Below are positions 1-7,583 of a stretch of DNA of 43,253 nt, one piece after another. The stretch is from Gammaproteobacteria bacterium (lineage in GTDB: Bacteria > Pseudomonadota > Gammaproteobacteria > JACCYU01), in assembly GCA_013696315.1 (NCBI GenBank), contig JACCYU010000037.1, positions 1 through 43,253 on the forward strand, read 5' to 3'. The notes under the pieces were generated by a model. That model ran no database searches. It saw nothing but the letters and a program-made list of their open reading frames with translations, and was not told the DNA's origin. Both the position numbers and the translations under genes were made by a program. Position 1 is the stretch's first letter. Every line of letters starts with the position of its first letter.

Positions 1-1015
1 CATCGTCCACTGTGACCAGATCCATAACGCCCGGGTATTCGAGCCTCTTTCCCCAGCGCAACTCGCGGGCGGGCCGATTCTGGTAGCGTCGCGCCGCCAG
101 GTCATAGCGATCGATGCACCATTCACTATTCAGGTACGGGCCGGTACGCTGCAAATTACTGGCGGCATAAAGCCCGATTACCGGTGTGCCCACACTGGTT
201 GCCATATGCACCGGTCCCGAGTCCGGCGACAGCAGCACGTCGGCGCGTTCGAGCAATGCCAGCAATTGCTTGAGGGTGTCCTTGCCGATGAGATCGATCG
301 GCGTGTTGCGCATGTGGCTAGTGATGGCGGCGCCGAACTCCCGCTCCGCGGCGGTGCGCCCGCCGCAAAGTGCGACGCGCATGCCCAGTTTTTCGATAGC
401 GTAGTCCGCCACCGCGGCGTAACGTTCCGACGCCCACGCGCGAGCCGAGCGCGTAGAGCTGGGACTTACGATCATGGTGGGCTGCGTGCCCGGCAGATGC
501 GACTCGGCAAATTCCCGGTCCGCAGGCGCGATCGGAATATCCCAGCGCACCACGCGATCGCGCAGGCCGAGCACCTTGAGGAAGTCGAAGAAGCTATCCA
601 CTACGTGCTGTCTGGGGTCAGGCGGCAGCCGCTGATTTATGAACAAGCCCTGCAGGTCTCTGGCGCGCGCGCGGTCATAGCCCAAGCGTACGTCCGCGCG
701 CACGAGGGCGCTCACCAGGTTCGCGCGCAGCGACGCCTGCGTGTGAATCAACACATCGAATTGTCGGCCGGCAAGCCGCCGCCGCACGTCTCGTCGACCT
801 TTCGAACCAGCGCCCTTGTCGTACGTGATGAACTCGACGCCGTCCAGGTCGCCGACCAGTTTCATGCCGGGCTGACCGACAATCCAGGTGATCGACGTCG
901 CGGGCCAGAATTCCTGCACGGTGCGCACGATCGGCACCGCGTGGACGACATCGCCGACGGCCGACAGCCGTAGCAGGCAGATCGATTCGGGCGGCGTAAC
1001 CAAGGGGAGTTTCAT
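1..1015 (-). CDS. Glycosyltransferase family 9, heptosyltransferase-like (3' end outside window)
   Basis: This frame is open from an ATG at 1015 down to base 1, giving 338 residues without a stop, so the C-terminus lies outside the window. The N-terminus carries the GT9 signature LLRLSAVGDVVHAVP (residues 14-28), in which Gly21-Asp22 is typical of this fold. The second Rossmann domain shows IVSPSSTRSARAW (182-194) and the nucleotide-sugar motif SPDSGPVHMA (263-272), with the conserved Asp265 region. Family knowledge: GT9 enzymes such as WaaC and WaaF transfer ADP-heptose to the lipopolysaccharide inner core at the cytoplasmic face of the inner membrane. Which core position it serves cannot be told from the sequence. 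Plus-strand reading frames over this stretch are shadows. Confidence 0.85.
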   Translation of the reverse strand, partial: MKLPLVTPPESICLLRLSAVGDVVHAVPIVRTVQEFWPATSITWIVGQPGMKLVGDLDGVEFITYDKGAGSKGRRDVRRRLAGRQFDVLIHTQASLRANLVSALVRADVRLGYDRARARDLQGLFINQRLPPDPRQHVVDSFFDFLKVLGLRDRVVRWDIPIAPADREFAESHLPGTQPTMIVSPSSTRSARAWASERYAAVADYAIEKLGMRVALCGGRTAAEREFGAAITSHMRNTPIDLIGKDTLKQLLALLERADVLLSPDSGPVHMATSVGTPVIGLYAASNLQRTGPYLNSEWCIDRYDLAARRYQNRPARELRWGKRLEYPGVMDLVTVDD

Positions 1016-1148
1016 TTCCAGTGGCGGTAAGTCGGCGGTGATGGACTATCGAGAAAGACGGCACGCGCCTGCGACGGCATACGTTCCTGTATGCCATAAA
1101 CATCCCTGTATGTCCCTAACAAAGCGTTGACCTAATCCGAGGGTTTCT

Positions 1149-1892
1149 TCAAGGTACAGTCGTAAATTGAACGTCCGATACGGTTTGATTGCCGTTGTCG
1201 GCAATGGCTATCACATCCATCGTATACAGGATCCCGGGTTTCAGGAACGTAGCAGGTACGTCGAAGCTTGTGGTATCTCCAGGTAGATCGACCACCAGCG
1301 CTATGCTTGACTCTTCTTCTTCAACTGCCAATCGTACGGCTTCGGCATCCGGTATTTCCTCCCACAGCGCGGTGAATCCTGCTGCCGAAACTCCGTAGCT
1401 GTCCTCCGTCGGGAAGGCAATCACAGGCGCAGGTAGCAGCCGATATGACAGCTTTACCGAACTTCGCAGCGTGCAGTGTGACGTTGTCGTTGCGGAAAAT
1501 CGATATTGGCCCGCCGGATACGCTCGCATAAGTTCCGCAAGTGAGGGCTCCGGGGTATCGAACTGAAAATCGGCCTGACCGATGTTGCGCCCGTCTTCGA
1601 ACTCTGCATCGATATCAACCATGCCCCCGGGGCCTGTGATCTCGACCTTCGTCAGTCCGTCTTCAAGTCCTCCGGCCAGGATCAACTGCGCATCAACATC
1701 AGTGCTGTTGAAGACGGCGTACATTTCGGAGTCTTCGAGCTCCGGCTCAGGACAGGGCTTGCCTCCAGCCAGCGCCATGCCGCTGACCAGGCATAACATG
1801 GTGCTCAACGCAATCGATTTAGCGGGACGACGAAACGATCTAGCATTAGAACGTTTTTTTACCCCGATGCCAAATAAGTGCACTTCGTTCAT
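1149..1892 (-). CDS. Secreted protein of unknown function with a fibronectin-III-like C-terminus
   Basis: The 247-residue product has a long basic leader (about 25 residues) and then a hydrophobic stretch ending in SGMALAGG, which reads as a Sec signal peptide cleaved near residue 43. The mature part is acidic. The C-terminal half has the beta-strand pattern of a fibronectin type III module: Pro-rich linker, FTALWEEIPDAEAVRLAVEE, then a YTMDVIAIADNG strand and a terminal VQFTTV strand. There is a GGAGAA ribosome binding site 7-8 bases before the ATG. No catalytic motif is visible. I do not recognise the family; a periplasmic or surface role is inferred from the leader alone. A start inside the leader is possible. 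Confidence 0.6.
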   Translation of the reverse strand: MNEVHLFGIGVKKRSNARSFRRPAKSIALSTMLCLVSGMALAGGKPCPEPELEDSEMYAVFNSTDVDAQLILAGGLEDGLTKVEITGPGGMVDIDAEFEDGRNIGQADFQFDTPEPSLAELMRAYPAGQYRFSATTTSHCTLRSSVKLSYRLLPAPVIAFPTEDSYGVSAAGFTALWEEIPDAEAVRLAVEEEESSIALVVDLPGDTTSFDVPATFLKPGILYTMDVIAIADNGNQTVSDVQFTTVP

Positions 1893-2219
1893 TTGATGTT
1901 CTCCGTTCGTTGTTACAGTTAATACTATAGCTTCACCACAGTTACGCTTTGCCCGTTAACGGCATTCGTCCATTCCAGGTTCGGGTTAGCCAGCGAGGGA
2001 CGTCATGGCTGACGTGATGCTGATGCCGCCAGTGATTGGCAGTTACACACGAGCGTCCATTGGCGCTATGACGTAGGTGGAGTTAAACCCCGCGATCAGC
2101 GGCAAATACTTAAGCCGAAACACGCCTATTGGCGGAATGACGCGGATATGCCATCGCGGACAGTCACAGCTGCGACCTGCGGCATCACGATGGTTAAACC
2201 ATCAGAGTAAACAACCTAA
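1893..2219. other. Intergenic stretch without a gene
   Basis: This stretch lies between the secreted protein and suhB, which both read on the minus strand. I see no convincing coding frame; a 72-codon plus-strand frame here has no homology I recognise. A TATAGT hexamer on the minus strand at 1924-1929 is a plausible -10 element for the secreted-protein gene, but no good -35 box stands at the right distance. Confidence 0.4.
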
Positions 2220-2238
2220 GCCCGCGCGGACCGCGGGC
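2220..2238 (-). terminator. Probable intrinsic terminator of suhB
   Basis: A GC-only 7-bp stem (GCCCGCG / CGCGGGC) with a 5-base loop begins seven bases past the suhB stop codon. Read on the minus strand it is followed by TTAGGTTGTTTAC, which is T-rich but not a perfect U-tract. Position and shape support termination of suhB transcription. Confidence 0.55.
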
Positions 2239-2244
2239 GGGCGT

Positions 2245-3057
2245 CTAAGCCGGGCTTCGGTGAACCTTCGCAACGTCGGCCAGATGCGGCCGTAGCGCGC
2301 GCACCATCTCCTTGAATGGCTTGGGGCTCGCCGCCAGGACATTGCCGGTATTCACGAAATCCTGGCCGCCCGACATGTCGCCGACCATGCCACCGGCCTC
2401 CTGCACCAGCAGCACACCGGCGGAAAAATCCCACGGTTTCAAGCCGAATTCCCAGAAACCGTCCAGGCGTCCGCAGGCCACATAAGCCAGATCCAGCGCG
2501 GCCGAGCCCGCGCGGCGCACGCCGGCGGTGTCCGGCAGCAGCGCTTTCAGGGTGGCGAGATAAGCGTCGAGATTCTGATCCGGACGATACGGAATGCCGG
2601 TGCCCAGCAGCGCGCCGGAGAGTCCAGCGGCCTGACTGACACGGATGCGACGGCTGTTAAGGGTCGCGCCCGCGCCGCGGAAGGCGGTAAACAATTCCTC
2701 CTTGAATGGATCGTAGACCACACCCAGCTGCGGCCTGTGCCTGTGATCCAGCGCGATCGACACGGCGTAGTGCGGGAAGCCGCGCAGAAAATTGGTGGTG
2801 CCGTCCAGCGGGTCGATGATCCATCGGTACTCGTCGTCGCCGTGCGCGCCGCTTTCTTCCGCCAGGATCGCGTGCCTGGGGTACGCGCGGCGGATCACGT
2901 TAATGATCTCGCGCTCGGCTAAGCGATCGACCTCTCTGACGAAATCGTTACGCCGCTTGCCGGCGACGGAAACGCTGTCAACTCTATTGATATAACGGAT
3001 AATGATATGGCCGGCGGCGCGAGCGGCGGCGATCGCGATGTTGAGCAGGGGTTGCAT
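2245..3057 (-). CDS. suhB: Inositol-1-monophosphatase family protein SuhB
   Basis: The 270-residue length is standard for the family. The metal-binding residues of the inositol monophosphatase fold are all present: AEESG (66-70), WIIDPLDGTTNF (79-90, with Asp82 and Asp85), GSAALDLAYVACGRLDGF in the second half, and WDFSAG for the third metal site. The enzyme hydrolyses myo-inositol phosphates; in Escherichia coli SuhB also joins the NusA/NusB rRNA antitermination and maturation complex, a role that may apply here. It is divergent from the DUF3187 gene and near trmJ and cysE, a common gammaproteobacterial arrangement. A GC hairpin follows its stop codon. Confidence 0.93.
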   Translation of the reverse strand: MQPLLNIAIAAARAAGHIIIRYINRVDSVSVAGKRRNDFVREVDRLAEREIINVIRRAYPRHAILAEESGAHGDDEYRWIIDPLDGTTNFLRGFPHYAVSIALDHRHRPQLGVVYDPFKEELFTAFRGAGATLNSRRIRVSQAAGLSGALLGTGIPYRPDQNLDAYLATLKALLPDTAGVRRAGSAALDLAYVACGRLDGFWEFGLKPWDFSAGVLLVQEAGGMVGDMSGGQDFVNTGNVLAASPKPFKEMVRALRPHLADVAKVHRSPA

Positions 3058-3177
3058 GGCACGTATCTTGGGCGGGATACGTAGAATAACAGACGCATCA
3101 GGCTTTGTAAGGCGGCGGCGAAGTTCAATGGGTTATCGATCAACGCAAGAGGTTCGTCAGGCGCTGACTACAAAGTT

Positions 3178-4317
3178 TTGTCGTTCGTGAATATCCACGC
3201 GCCCCGTCGCGGTTACGCTTTGTTCGCTTGGGCGCTTGCATTCGTGGCCGTGCTGCATGCAGTTCCGGCCCGTGCGCGGGACGCGCTGCCGAAGTGGCCG
3301 TTGATTGGGCCGCTGCAGACCCGCAACCTCTCTCCATTCAGTTTGTTGCGCATGGACTTTATGCCGCCGCCGGCCGCCGCCGGTCAGCGGCCCGGCTGGG
3401 ATCTGGATGCGCGACTTACGCACGCCAACAGCTTCGTCAAGAGTGAAAACGTCAAGAACTATCTTCGCGCGCGCGGACAACCCAGGACGCTCACGGCGCA
3501 GGACGTACAGGCGCTGCTGGCCACACCGGGCGATGTGCTCTACTTCGATGGCGAGATCACCGCGCTGGATCTGACCGCGCGCTACGTGCATGACCGGCAC
3601 TGGACGGGTTACGTCAACCTGCCGCTGCTTTTTTACGGCGGGGGCATTCTGGATGACGCAATCGACGGTTTCCATCAGGCGTTTGGCTTCACGTCGGCGG
3701 AGCGGGATCTGGTCGCGGACAACGAGTACCAGGCCGTTATCCGTCACAGCGGCGACACCCTGGTGCTGCTGGATGCGCCCTCCGGCGTGCAGGTCGGTGA
3801 TCCCGTGCTGGGTGTGCGTTTCGCCTCTGAATTCGCGAACGAGGCGTTCGCCATTATCGAGGGCGCGGTCAAGCTTCCGGTCGGCGATGCCGATAACTAT
3901 GTGTCCAGTGGTGCCGTGGATTACGGCCTCCAGCTCACCCTACAGAAACAACTGGGCCGGCATGGCTTGTACCTGAGTGTGGCGCACCAATGGCTGGGTG
4001 AGGCGAAGCGGTTCCCGAACGCCTTTCGAAGCCAGGCGTCGGAGGCGAGCGTGGCCTATGAATTCGGCTTCACGCGCCACACCGCGACGGTGTTGCAAAC
4101 GTCCTGGAGCAAGACCGCCTTCAAGACCGGCAGCGGACCGTTTGCCACTGACGAGTTGCTCGCGAGCTTAGGTGTGCGCCACTGGCGCGGCAACGTCGCC
4201 TACGACTTCTCGATCACCCGGAATTACGGCAATTACGAGAACACGCAGGACATCGCCGCAACCCTGGGTGTGAGCTGGCTGCTGCCGGGCAATCCCGTCA
4301 ACCCTCCCATAAATTAG
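3178..4317 (+). CDS. DUF3187-type outer membrane beta-barrel protein
   Basis: The 379-residue product starts with a signal peptide (hydrophobic YALFAWALAFVAVLHAVPARA, residues about 14-34). The mature part is rich in alternating hydrophobic residues typical of outer-membrane strands, with repeated aromatic-ended segments such as VDYGLQLTLQKQLG and VAYDFSITRNYGNY. The pattern matches the family of uncharacterised proteins DUF3187, which I recognise from GPLQTRNLSPFSL near the N-terminus. Function is unknown. The frame opens with a TTG at 3178; a GTG at 3187 would give the same signal peptide, and neither has a strong ribosome binding site. The gene is divergent from suhB and ends 27 bases before trmJ. 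Confidence 0.72.
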   Translation: MSFVNIHAPRRGYALFAWALAFVAVLHAVPARARDALPKWPLIGPLQTRNLSPFSLLRMDFMPPPAAAGQRPGWDLDARLTHANSFVKSENVKNYLRARGQPRTLTAQDVQALLATPGDVLYFDGEITALDLTARYVHDRHWTGYVNLPLLFYGGGILDDAIDGFHQAFGFTSAERDLVADNEYQAVIRHSGDTLVLLDAPSGVQVGDPVLGVRFASEFANEAFAIIEGAVKLPVGDADNYVSSGAVDYGLQLTLQKQLGRHGLYLSVAHQWLGEAKRFPNAFRSQASEASVAYEFGFTRHTATVLQTSWSKTAFKTGSGPFATDELLASLGVRHWRGNVAYDFSITRNYGNYENTQDIAATLGVSWLLPGNPVNPPIN

Positions 4318-4344
4318 GGGGCGCGTCGCGTCGCGCGCTGACTG

Positions 4345-5073
4345 ATGCAGGCTTTGCAAAAAATCCGCATTGTGCTGGTCGAGACCTCGCATCCCGGCAA
4401 TATCGGCGCCGCGGCGCGCGCCATGAAGACCATGGGCCTTGCGCGGCTGTATCTGGTGCGGCCAAAGTATTTCCCCGACGCGAGCGCCGTTGCCCGCGCC
4501 ACCGGCGCGGAGGATATTCTGCACGGCGCGACTATCTGCGCATCGCTGGACGAAGCGCTGCGGGATACGACTTTCACTGTGGGCACCAGCGCGCGGCCGC
4601 GTAGCCTTCCCTGGCCCGGGCTCGACGCGCGTGGCGCCGCCGACCGTCTCATGGCCGAGTCTTGCACGGGGGAGAGCGCGCTCGTGTTCGGCCGCGAGCG
4701 CAGCGGGCTCACCAATGAGGAGCTGGCGCGTTGTCATTGTGCCGCGACGATTCCCTGCGATGCAAGCTTCGGTTCGCTCAACCTGGCCGCGGCCGTCCAG
4801 GTTTTCTGCTATGAAATGCTGATGCGCGTGCAGATCACACGCGCAACCGAAGCTGCGCGACCGGAAGATATGCCCGCGCCGGCGCAGGAACTCGAGGCAT
4901 TTTATGCGCACCTTGAAGGCACGCTGATCGCGCTGAGTTTTCTAGACCCCGCCAGTCCTCGCCACCTAATGCACCGGCTGCGACGTCTGTTCAACCGCGC
5001 TCGCCCGACCCGCAACGAAGTGAATATTCTGCGCGGCATCCTTACCGCCACAGGCGCCCGTCCGCCGGCCTGA
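4345..5073 (+). CDS. trmJ: tRNA (cytidine/uridine-2'-O-)-methyltransferase TrmJ
   Basis: The 242-residue product has the SPOUT fold signatures of TrmJ. Motif 1 is [19 protein letters not shown] near residues 13-31, followed by LYLVRP. Motif 2 is [14 protein letters not shown], and motif 3 is [17 protein letters not shown], which forms the trefoil-knot S-adenosylmethionine site. Family knowledge: TrmJ methylates the 2'-hydroxyl of nucleotide 32 in the anticodon loop of several tRNAs. The C-terminal segment is the usual helical extension, and overall length matches. The neighbours suhB, cysE and iscR are those expected in gammaproteobacteria. Confidence 0.93.
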   Translation: MQALQKIRIVLVETSHPGNIGAAARAMKTMGLARLYLVRPKYFPDASAVARATGAEDILHGATICASLDEALRDTTFTVGTSARPRSLPWPGLDARGAADRLMAESCTGESALVFGRERSGLTNEELARCHCAATIPCDASFGSLNLAAAVQVFCYEMLMRVQITRATEAARPEDMPAPAQELEAFYAHLEGTLIALSFLDPASPRHLMHRLRRLFNRARPTRNEVNILRGILTATGARPPA

Positions 5074-5084
5074 AATCCGCTGTA

Positions 5085-5093
5085 TGTTATAGT
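5085..5093 (+). promoter_or_regulatory. Candidate extended -10 promoter of cysE
   Basis: TGTTATAGT matches an extended -10 element (TGn followed by TATAGT) about 30 bases before the cysE ATG. No clear -35 box is visible, which is tolerated when an extended -10 is present. The assignment is by pattern only. Confidence 0.4.
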
Positions 5094-5123
5094 GCGGGCA
5101 TCAAGTTATGGCTACCCGGAACC

Positions 5124-5900
5124 ATGCTTAAGCGGCTGAAAGAAGACATCAACTCCGTATACGAGCGCGACCCGGCCGCGCGCAGGTTGATCGACATCAT
5201 TGTTGCGTATCCGGGCATGCACGCGCTGTGGCTGCACCGGCTGAACCATGCCCTGTGGCGGCGCGGATTCAAGTCGATCGCGCGATTTTTTTCGCATCTG
5301 GCGCGGGGCTTGACCGGTATCGAGATTCACCCGGGCGCGCGGATCGGGCGACGCTTTTTCATCGACCACGGCATGGGCGTGGTGATCGGCGAGACCGCCG
5401 AGATCGGCGATGACTGCACGCTTTATCACGGCGTCACCTTAGGCGGCACAAGCTGGGAGCACGTCAAGCGTCATCCAAGCTTGCGCGATAATATCGTGGT
5501 CGGGGCCGGCGCCAAGATCTTGGGGCCGGTGGTGATCGGCTCGGGCGCGCGCATCGGCTCGAACGCGGTGGTGCTCAAAGACGTACCCGAGGGCGCGACG
5601 GTGGTCGGGATTCCTGGCCGCGCGGTATCGGCCGGCCACGACGAACTGCAACGCCGCCGTCAGGAGATCGCCTGCAAGATGGGTTTCGACGCGTATGGCA
5701 CCACCCAGGACATGCCGGATCCGGTGGCGACCGCGATCAACAGCATGCTGGATCATATTCATCTGCTGGATAGAAAGCTGGAGGAAACCTGTCACGAGGT
5801 CAAGAAACTCGGCGGCGTGTTGGACGACGCGCCCTTGCCGGAAATCGAGCAGCATATCGAGCCGGTCGAGCCCAAGCAGACCGCGCATCGGAACAGCTGA
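5124..5900 (+). CDS. cysE: Serine O-acetyltransferase CysE
   Basis: The 258-residue product has a helical N-terminus ([24 protein letters not shown]) followed by a left-handed beta-helix of hexapeptide repeats: [36 protein letters not shown], then [28 protein letters not shown]. The motif [19 protein letters not shown] holds the active-site and cysteine-feedback region. The enzyme makes O-acetylserine from serine and acetyl-CoA, the first step of cysteine synthesis. The shorter N-terminal domain resembles the compact form paired with iscR in many bacteria rather than the longer enteric form. An extended -10 element precedes it, and iscR follows 51 bases later, consistent with a cysteine and iron-sulfur context. 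Confidence 0.94.
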   Translation: MLKRLKEDINSVYERDPAARRLIDIIVAYPGMHALWLHRLNHALWRRGFKSIARFFSHLARGLTGIEIHPGARIGRRFFIDHGMGVVIGETAEIGDDCTLYHGVTLGGTSWEHVKRHPSLRDNIVVGAGAKILGPVVIGSGARIGSNAVVLKDVPEGATVVGIPGRAVSAGHDELQRRRQEIACKMGFDAYGTTQDMPDPVATAINSMLDHIHLLDRKLEETCHEVKKLGGVLDDAPLPEIEQHIEPVEPKQTAHRNS

Positions 5901-5951
5901 CGTGTCACGGGCTTCGCACCAGCGCGGCCTGGCGTTCAAAGGAGCCTGAAC

Positions 5952-6416
5952 ATGGATATGACCAACCGCACGCGCTACGCCATAGCCGCCATGCTGGACC
6001 TGGCCCGCGCGGTGCAGCCGGTGCCGTTGTCGGAGCTTGCGCGGCAGCAGGCGATATCGCGGGGCTACCTCGATAAACTGCTGGCGCGCCTGTGCGCGCG
6101 AGGGTTGCTGATGCGCAGCGCCGGGGTGGAACATGATTTCTGGCTCGCACGCCCGCCTGCCGAGATCGCGCTGGCGGAGATTGTTGCGGCTGTACACGCT
6201 CGCAGCGATCGATGCCGGCGCCGCAACAAGGCGCGTGGGTGGTGCGCAACTCGTCGTCCTGGGCATTATCTGTGGGACGCGCTGAACCAGGGGGTCGCGG
6301 ATTTTCTCGCCGGCATCAGCCTTGCCGATCTGCTGACGCGGGAACATGTGTTTGGCACCCTGCCGCGCGCCCGCAGGCCCAGGTTGCGCGCGGTGCCCAG
6401 CCCGGCAGTCGAATGA
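5952..6416 (+). CDS. iscR: Divergent Rrf2-family regulator at the iscR position
   Basis: The 154-residue product has an Rrf2/IscR winged helix: TNRTRYAIAAMLDLA (4-18), then a recognition helix region ISRGYLDKLLARLCARGLL (35-53). A strong AAAGGAG ribosome binding site precedes the ATG. Two canonical features are altered. The wing motif (usually RGPGGGY) reads SAGVEHDFW. The cluster-binding loop has only Cys88 and Cys98 with His105, instead of three cysteines and a histidine spaced as in Escherichia coli IscR (C92, C98, C104, H107). It sits between cysE and iscA, where iscR normally heads the isc operon. It may be a regulator that no longer binds [2Fe-2S], or a decaying one; DNA binding is inferred only from the fold. 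Confidence 0.75.
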   Translation: MDMTNRTRYAIAAMLDLARAVQPVPLSELARQQAISRGYLDKLLARLCARGLLMRSAGVEHDFWLARPPAEIALAEIVAAVHARSDRCRRRNKARGWCATRRPGHYLWDALNQGVADFLAGISLADLLTREHVFGTLPRARRPRLRAVPSPAVE

Positions 6417-6563
6417 CCGTTTCCACGCGTGCCAGGCATGGTGCGAGTCGTTCCTGAAACCAGTGGCGCCGGCAAATGTCCAAATAAACCTGGATTCGCG
6501 GCCTCATAAGCGGCTTTGAATTATTAACTATGCATGCAGGTGCATTAACGAGGTGTTCAAGCG

Positions 6564-6887
6564 ATGGCGATTACACTTACCGAAGCGGCGGCCAGCCGCG
6601 TCAGACGTTATATCGAAAAGCGGGGAAAAGGCGTGGGCTTGCGGGTCGGCGTCAAGAAAACCGGCTGCTCAGGCCTTGCTTACGTGGTCGATTACGCGGA
6701 CGACGTACGGGCGGGCGATACGGTGTTCGAGGATAAGGGCATCAAAGTGGTCATCAATCCCGACAGTGTGAGCTACCTGGACGGCGCGGTCGTGGATTTT
6801 GCGCGGGAAGGTTTCAACGAAAGCTTCAGGTTTACGAATCCAAACGAAAAAGATCGTTGCGGCTGCGGCGAAAGCTTTCACGTCTGA
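6564..6887 (+). CDS. iscA: Iron-sulfur cluster assembly A-type protein IscA
   Basis: The 107-residue product is full length for the A-type carrier family. It carries the three ligand cysteines: Cys35 in KTGCSGLAY and the pair in the C-terminal CGCGESF. The segment VVINPDSVSYLDGAVVDF matches IscA rather than ErpA or SufA in my reading, though A-type proteins are hard to separate. It would carry iron or [Fe-S] clusters to apoproteins in the cytoplasm. The usual partners iscS, iscU, hscB, hscA and fdx are not next to it; 147 bases without a gene separate it from the regulator. Confidence 0.88.
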   Translation: MAITLTEAAASRVRRYIEKRGKGVGLRVGVKKTGCSGLAYVVDYADDVRAGDTVFEDKGIKVVINPDSVSYLDGAVVDFAREGFNESFRFTNPNEKDRCGCGESFHV

Positions 6888-6893
6888 GCGTGT

Positions 6894-6949
6894 GAACGGC
6901 CCTGCCGGTTATGCGCAATGATGACAAAGACGACCGGGACCGGCCGTTC
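6894..6949. repeat. Large imperfect inverted repeat between iscA and ndk
   Basis: The outer arms GAACGGCC (6894-6901) and GGCCGTTC (6942-6949) are perfectly complementary, and inner arms CCGGT (6905-6909) and ACCGG (6933-6937) extend the pairing. A transcript would fold into a long stem with a 23-base loop, just past the iscA stop. No U-tract follows, so it is not a standard terminator. Confidence 0.45.
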
Positions 6950-7029
6950 AAGCGCCAGTCGCATAACCCGCTATAAAATCTAAAGCAACAAATTAAAGAA
7001 ACGAGGCGCTGCGAGCGCGCGTCCCCGCG

Positions 7030-7086
7030 TTGTACAATAAGCCGCTTGTACAATAACGATTGCACGATAACCCCGCTTTACAATAA
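7030..7086. repeat. Four iterated TTGTACAATAA units upstream of ndk
   Basis: Copies lie at 7030-7040 and 7046-7056 (both exact), 7060-7070 (TTGCACGATAA) and 7076-7086 (CTTTACAATAA), with periods of 16, 14 and 16 bases. The core TTGTACAA is a perfect 8-bp palindrome. The array ends about 50 bases before the ndk start codon. Regular iteration of a palindrome in a promoter region suggests an operator for a dimeric regulator, but no regulator is identified. Confidence 0.55.
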
Positions 7087-7137
7087 GAAACACACAAAGC
7101 ACACGTTTCACACCGCTGGATTCCGTGGAGTCAATGC

Positions 7138-7566
7138 ATGGCCGAACAAACCCTCTCCATCATCAAGCCCGACGCCGTCGCCGCCAATGCGATCGGGGAA
7201 ATTTACAGTCGCTTCGAGCGCGCCGGCTTGCGCGTGGTGGCGGCCAGAATGCTGCACCTGGACCGCGAACAGGCCGAAGGTTTTTACGCGGTGCACAGCG
7301 AGCGACCGTTTTTTAAGAATCTCGTGAAGTTCATGACGTCGGGGCCGGTGATGGTGCAGGTGCTGGAAGGGAATAACGCGGTGGCCAAAAATCGCGAAGT
7401 GATGGGCGCCACCAATCCGAAGGACGCCGCGCCTGGCACCATCCGCGCGGACTTGGCAACGAGCATCCAGGAAAATGCGGTGCACGGTTCGGACGCCGCG
7501 GAGACCGCGCGCACGGAGATTGATTTCTTCTTCGATGTGGCCGACATCTGCCGGCGCACGCGGTGA
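7138..7566 (+). CDS. ndk: Nucleoside-diphosphate kinase
   Basis: The 142-residue length is standard. The N-terminus [19 protein letters not shown] is the family hallmark, and the catalytic histidine lies in [20 protein letters not shown] near residue 117. The enzyme moves the gamma phosphate between nucleoside triphosphates and diphosphates through a phosphohistidine intermediate, balancing cellular nucleotide pools. It heads a tight run ndk-rlmN-pilF-rodZ in which consecutive genes overlap or nearly touch. The iterated TTGTACAATAA motif upstream may control this whole operon. Confidence 0.96.
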   Translation: MAEQTLSIIKPDAVAANAIGEIYSRFERAGLRVVAARMLHLDREQAEGFYAVHSERPFFKNLVKFMTSGPVMVQVLEGNNAVAKNREVMGATNPKDAAPGTIRADLATSIQENAVHGSDAAETARTEIDFFFDVADICRRTR

Positions 7567-7583
7567 GCCCCGTAGCAGGCACT

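Noticed and set aside
206-973. A 255-codon plus-strand frame
   Set aside because: It is antisense to the GT9 gene, which has clear motifs; its translation is Arg/Ala/His-rich as expected of a GC-rich shadow.
5439-6347. A 302-codon minus-strand frame across cysE and iscR
   Set aside because: It crosses two well-supported genes antisense and shows no domain.
7030-7086. A replication origin or DnaA-box cluster
   Set aside because: The units do not match TTATNCACA and no dnaA, dnaN or gidA-like genes are near.
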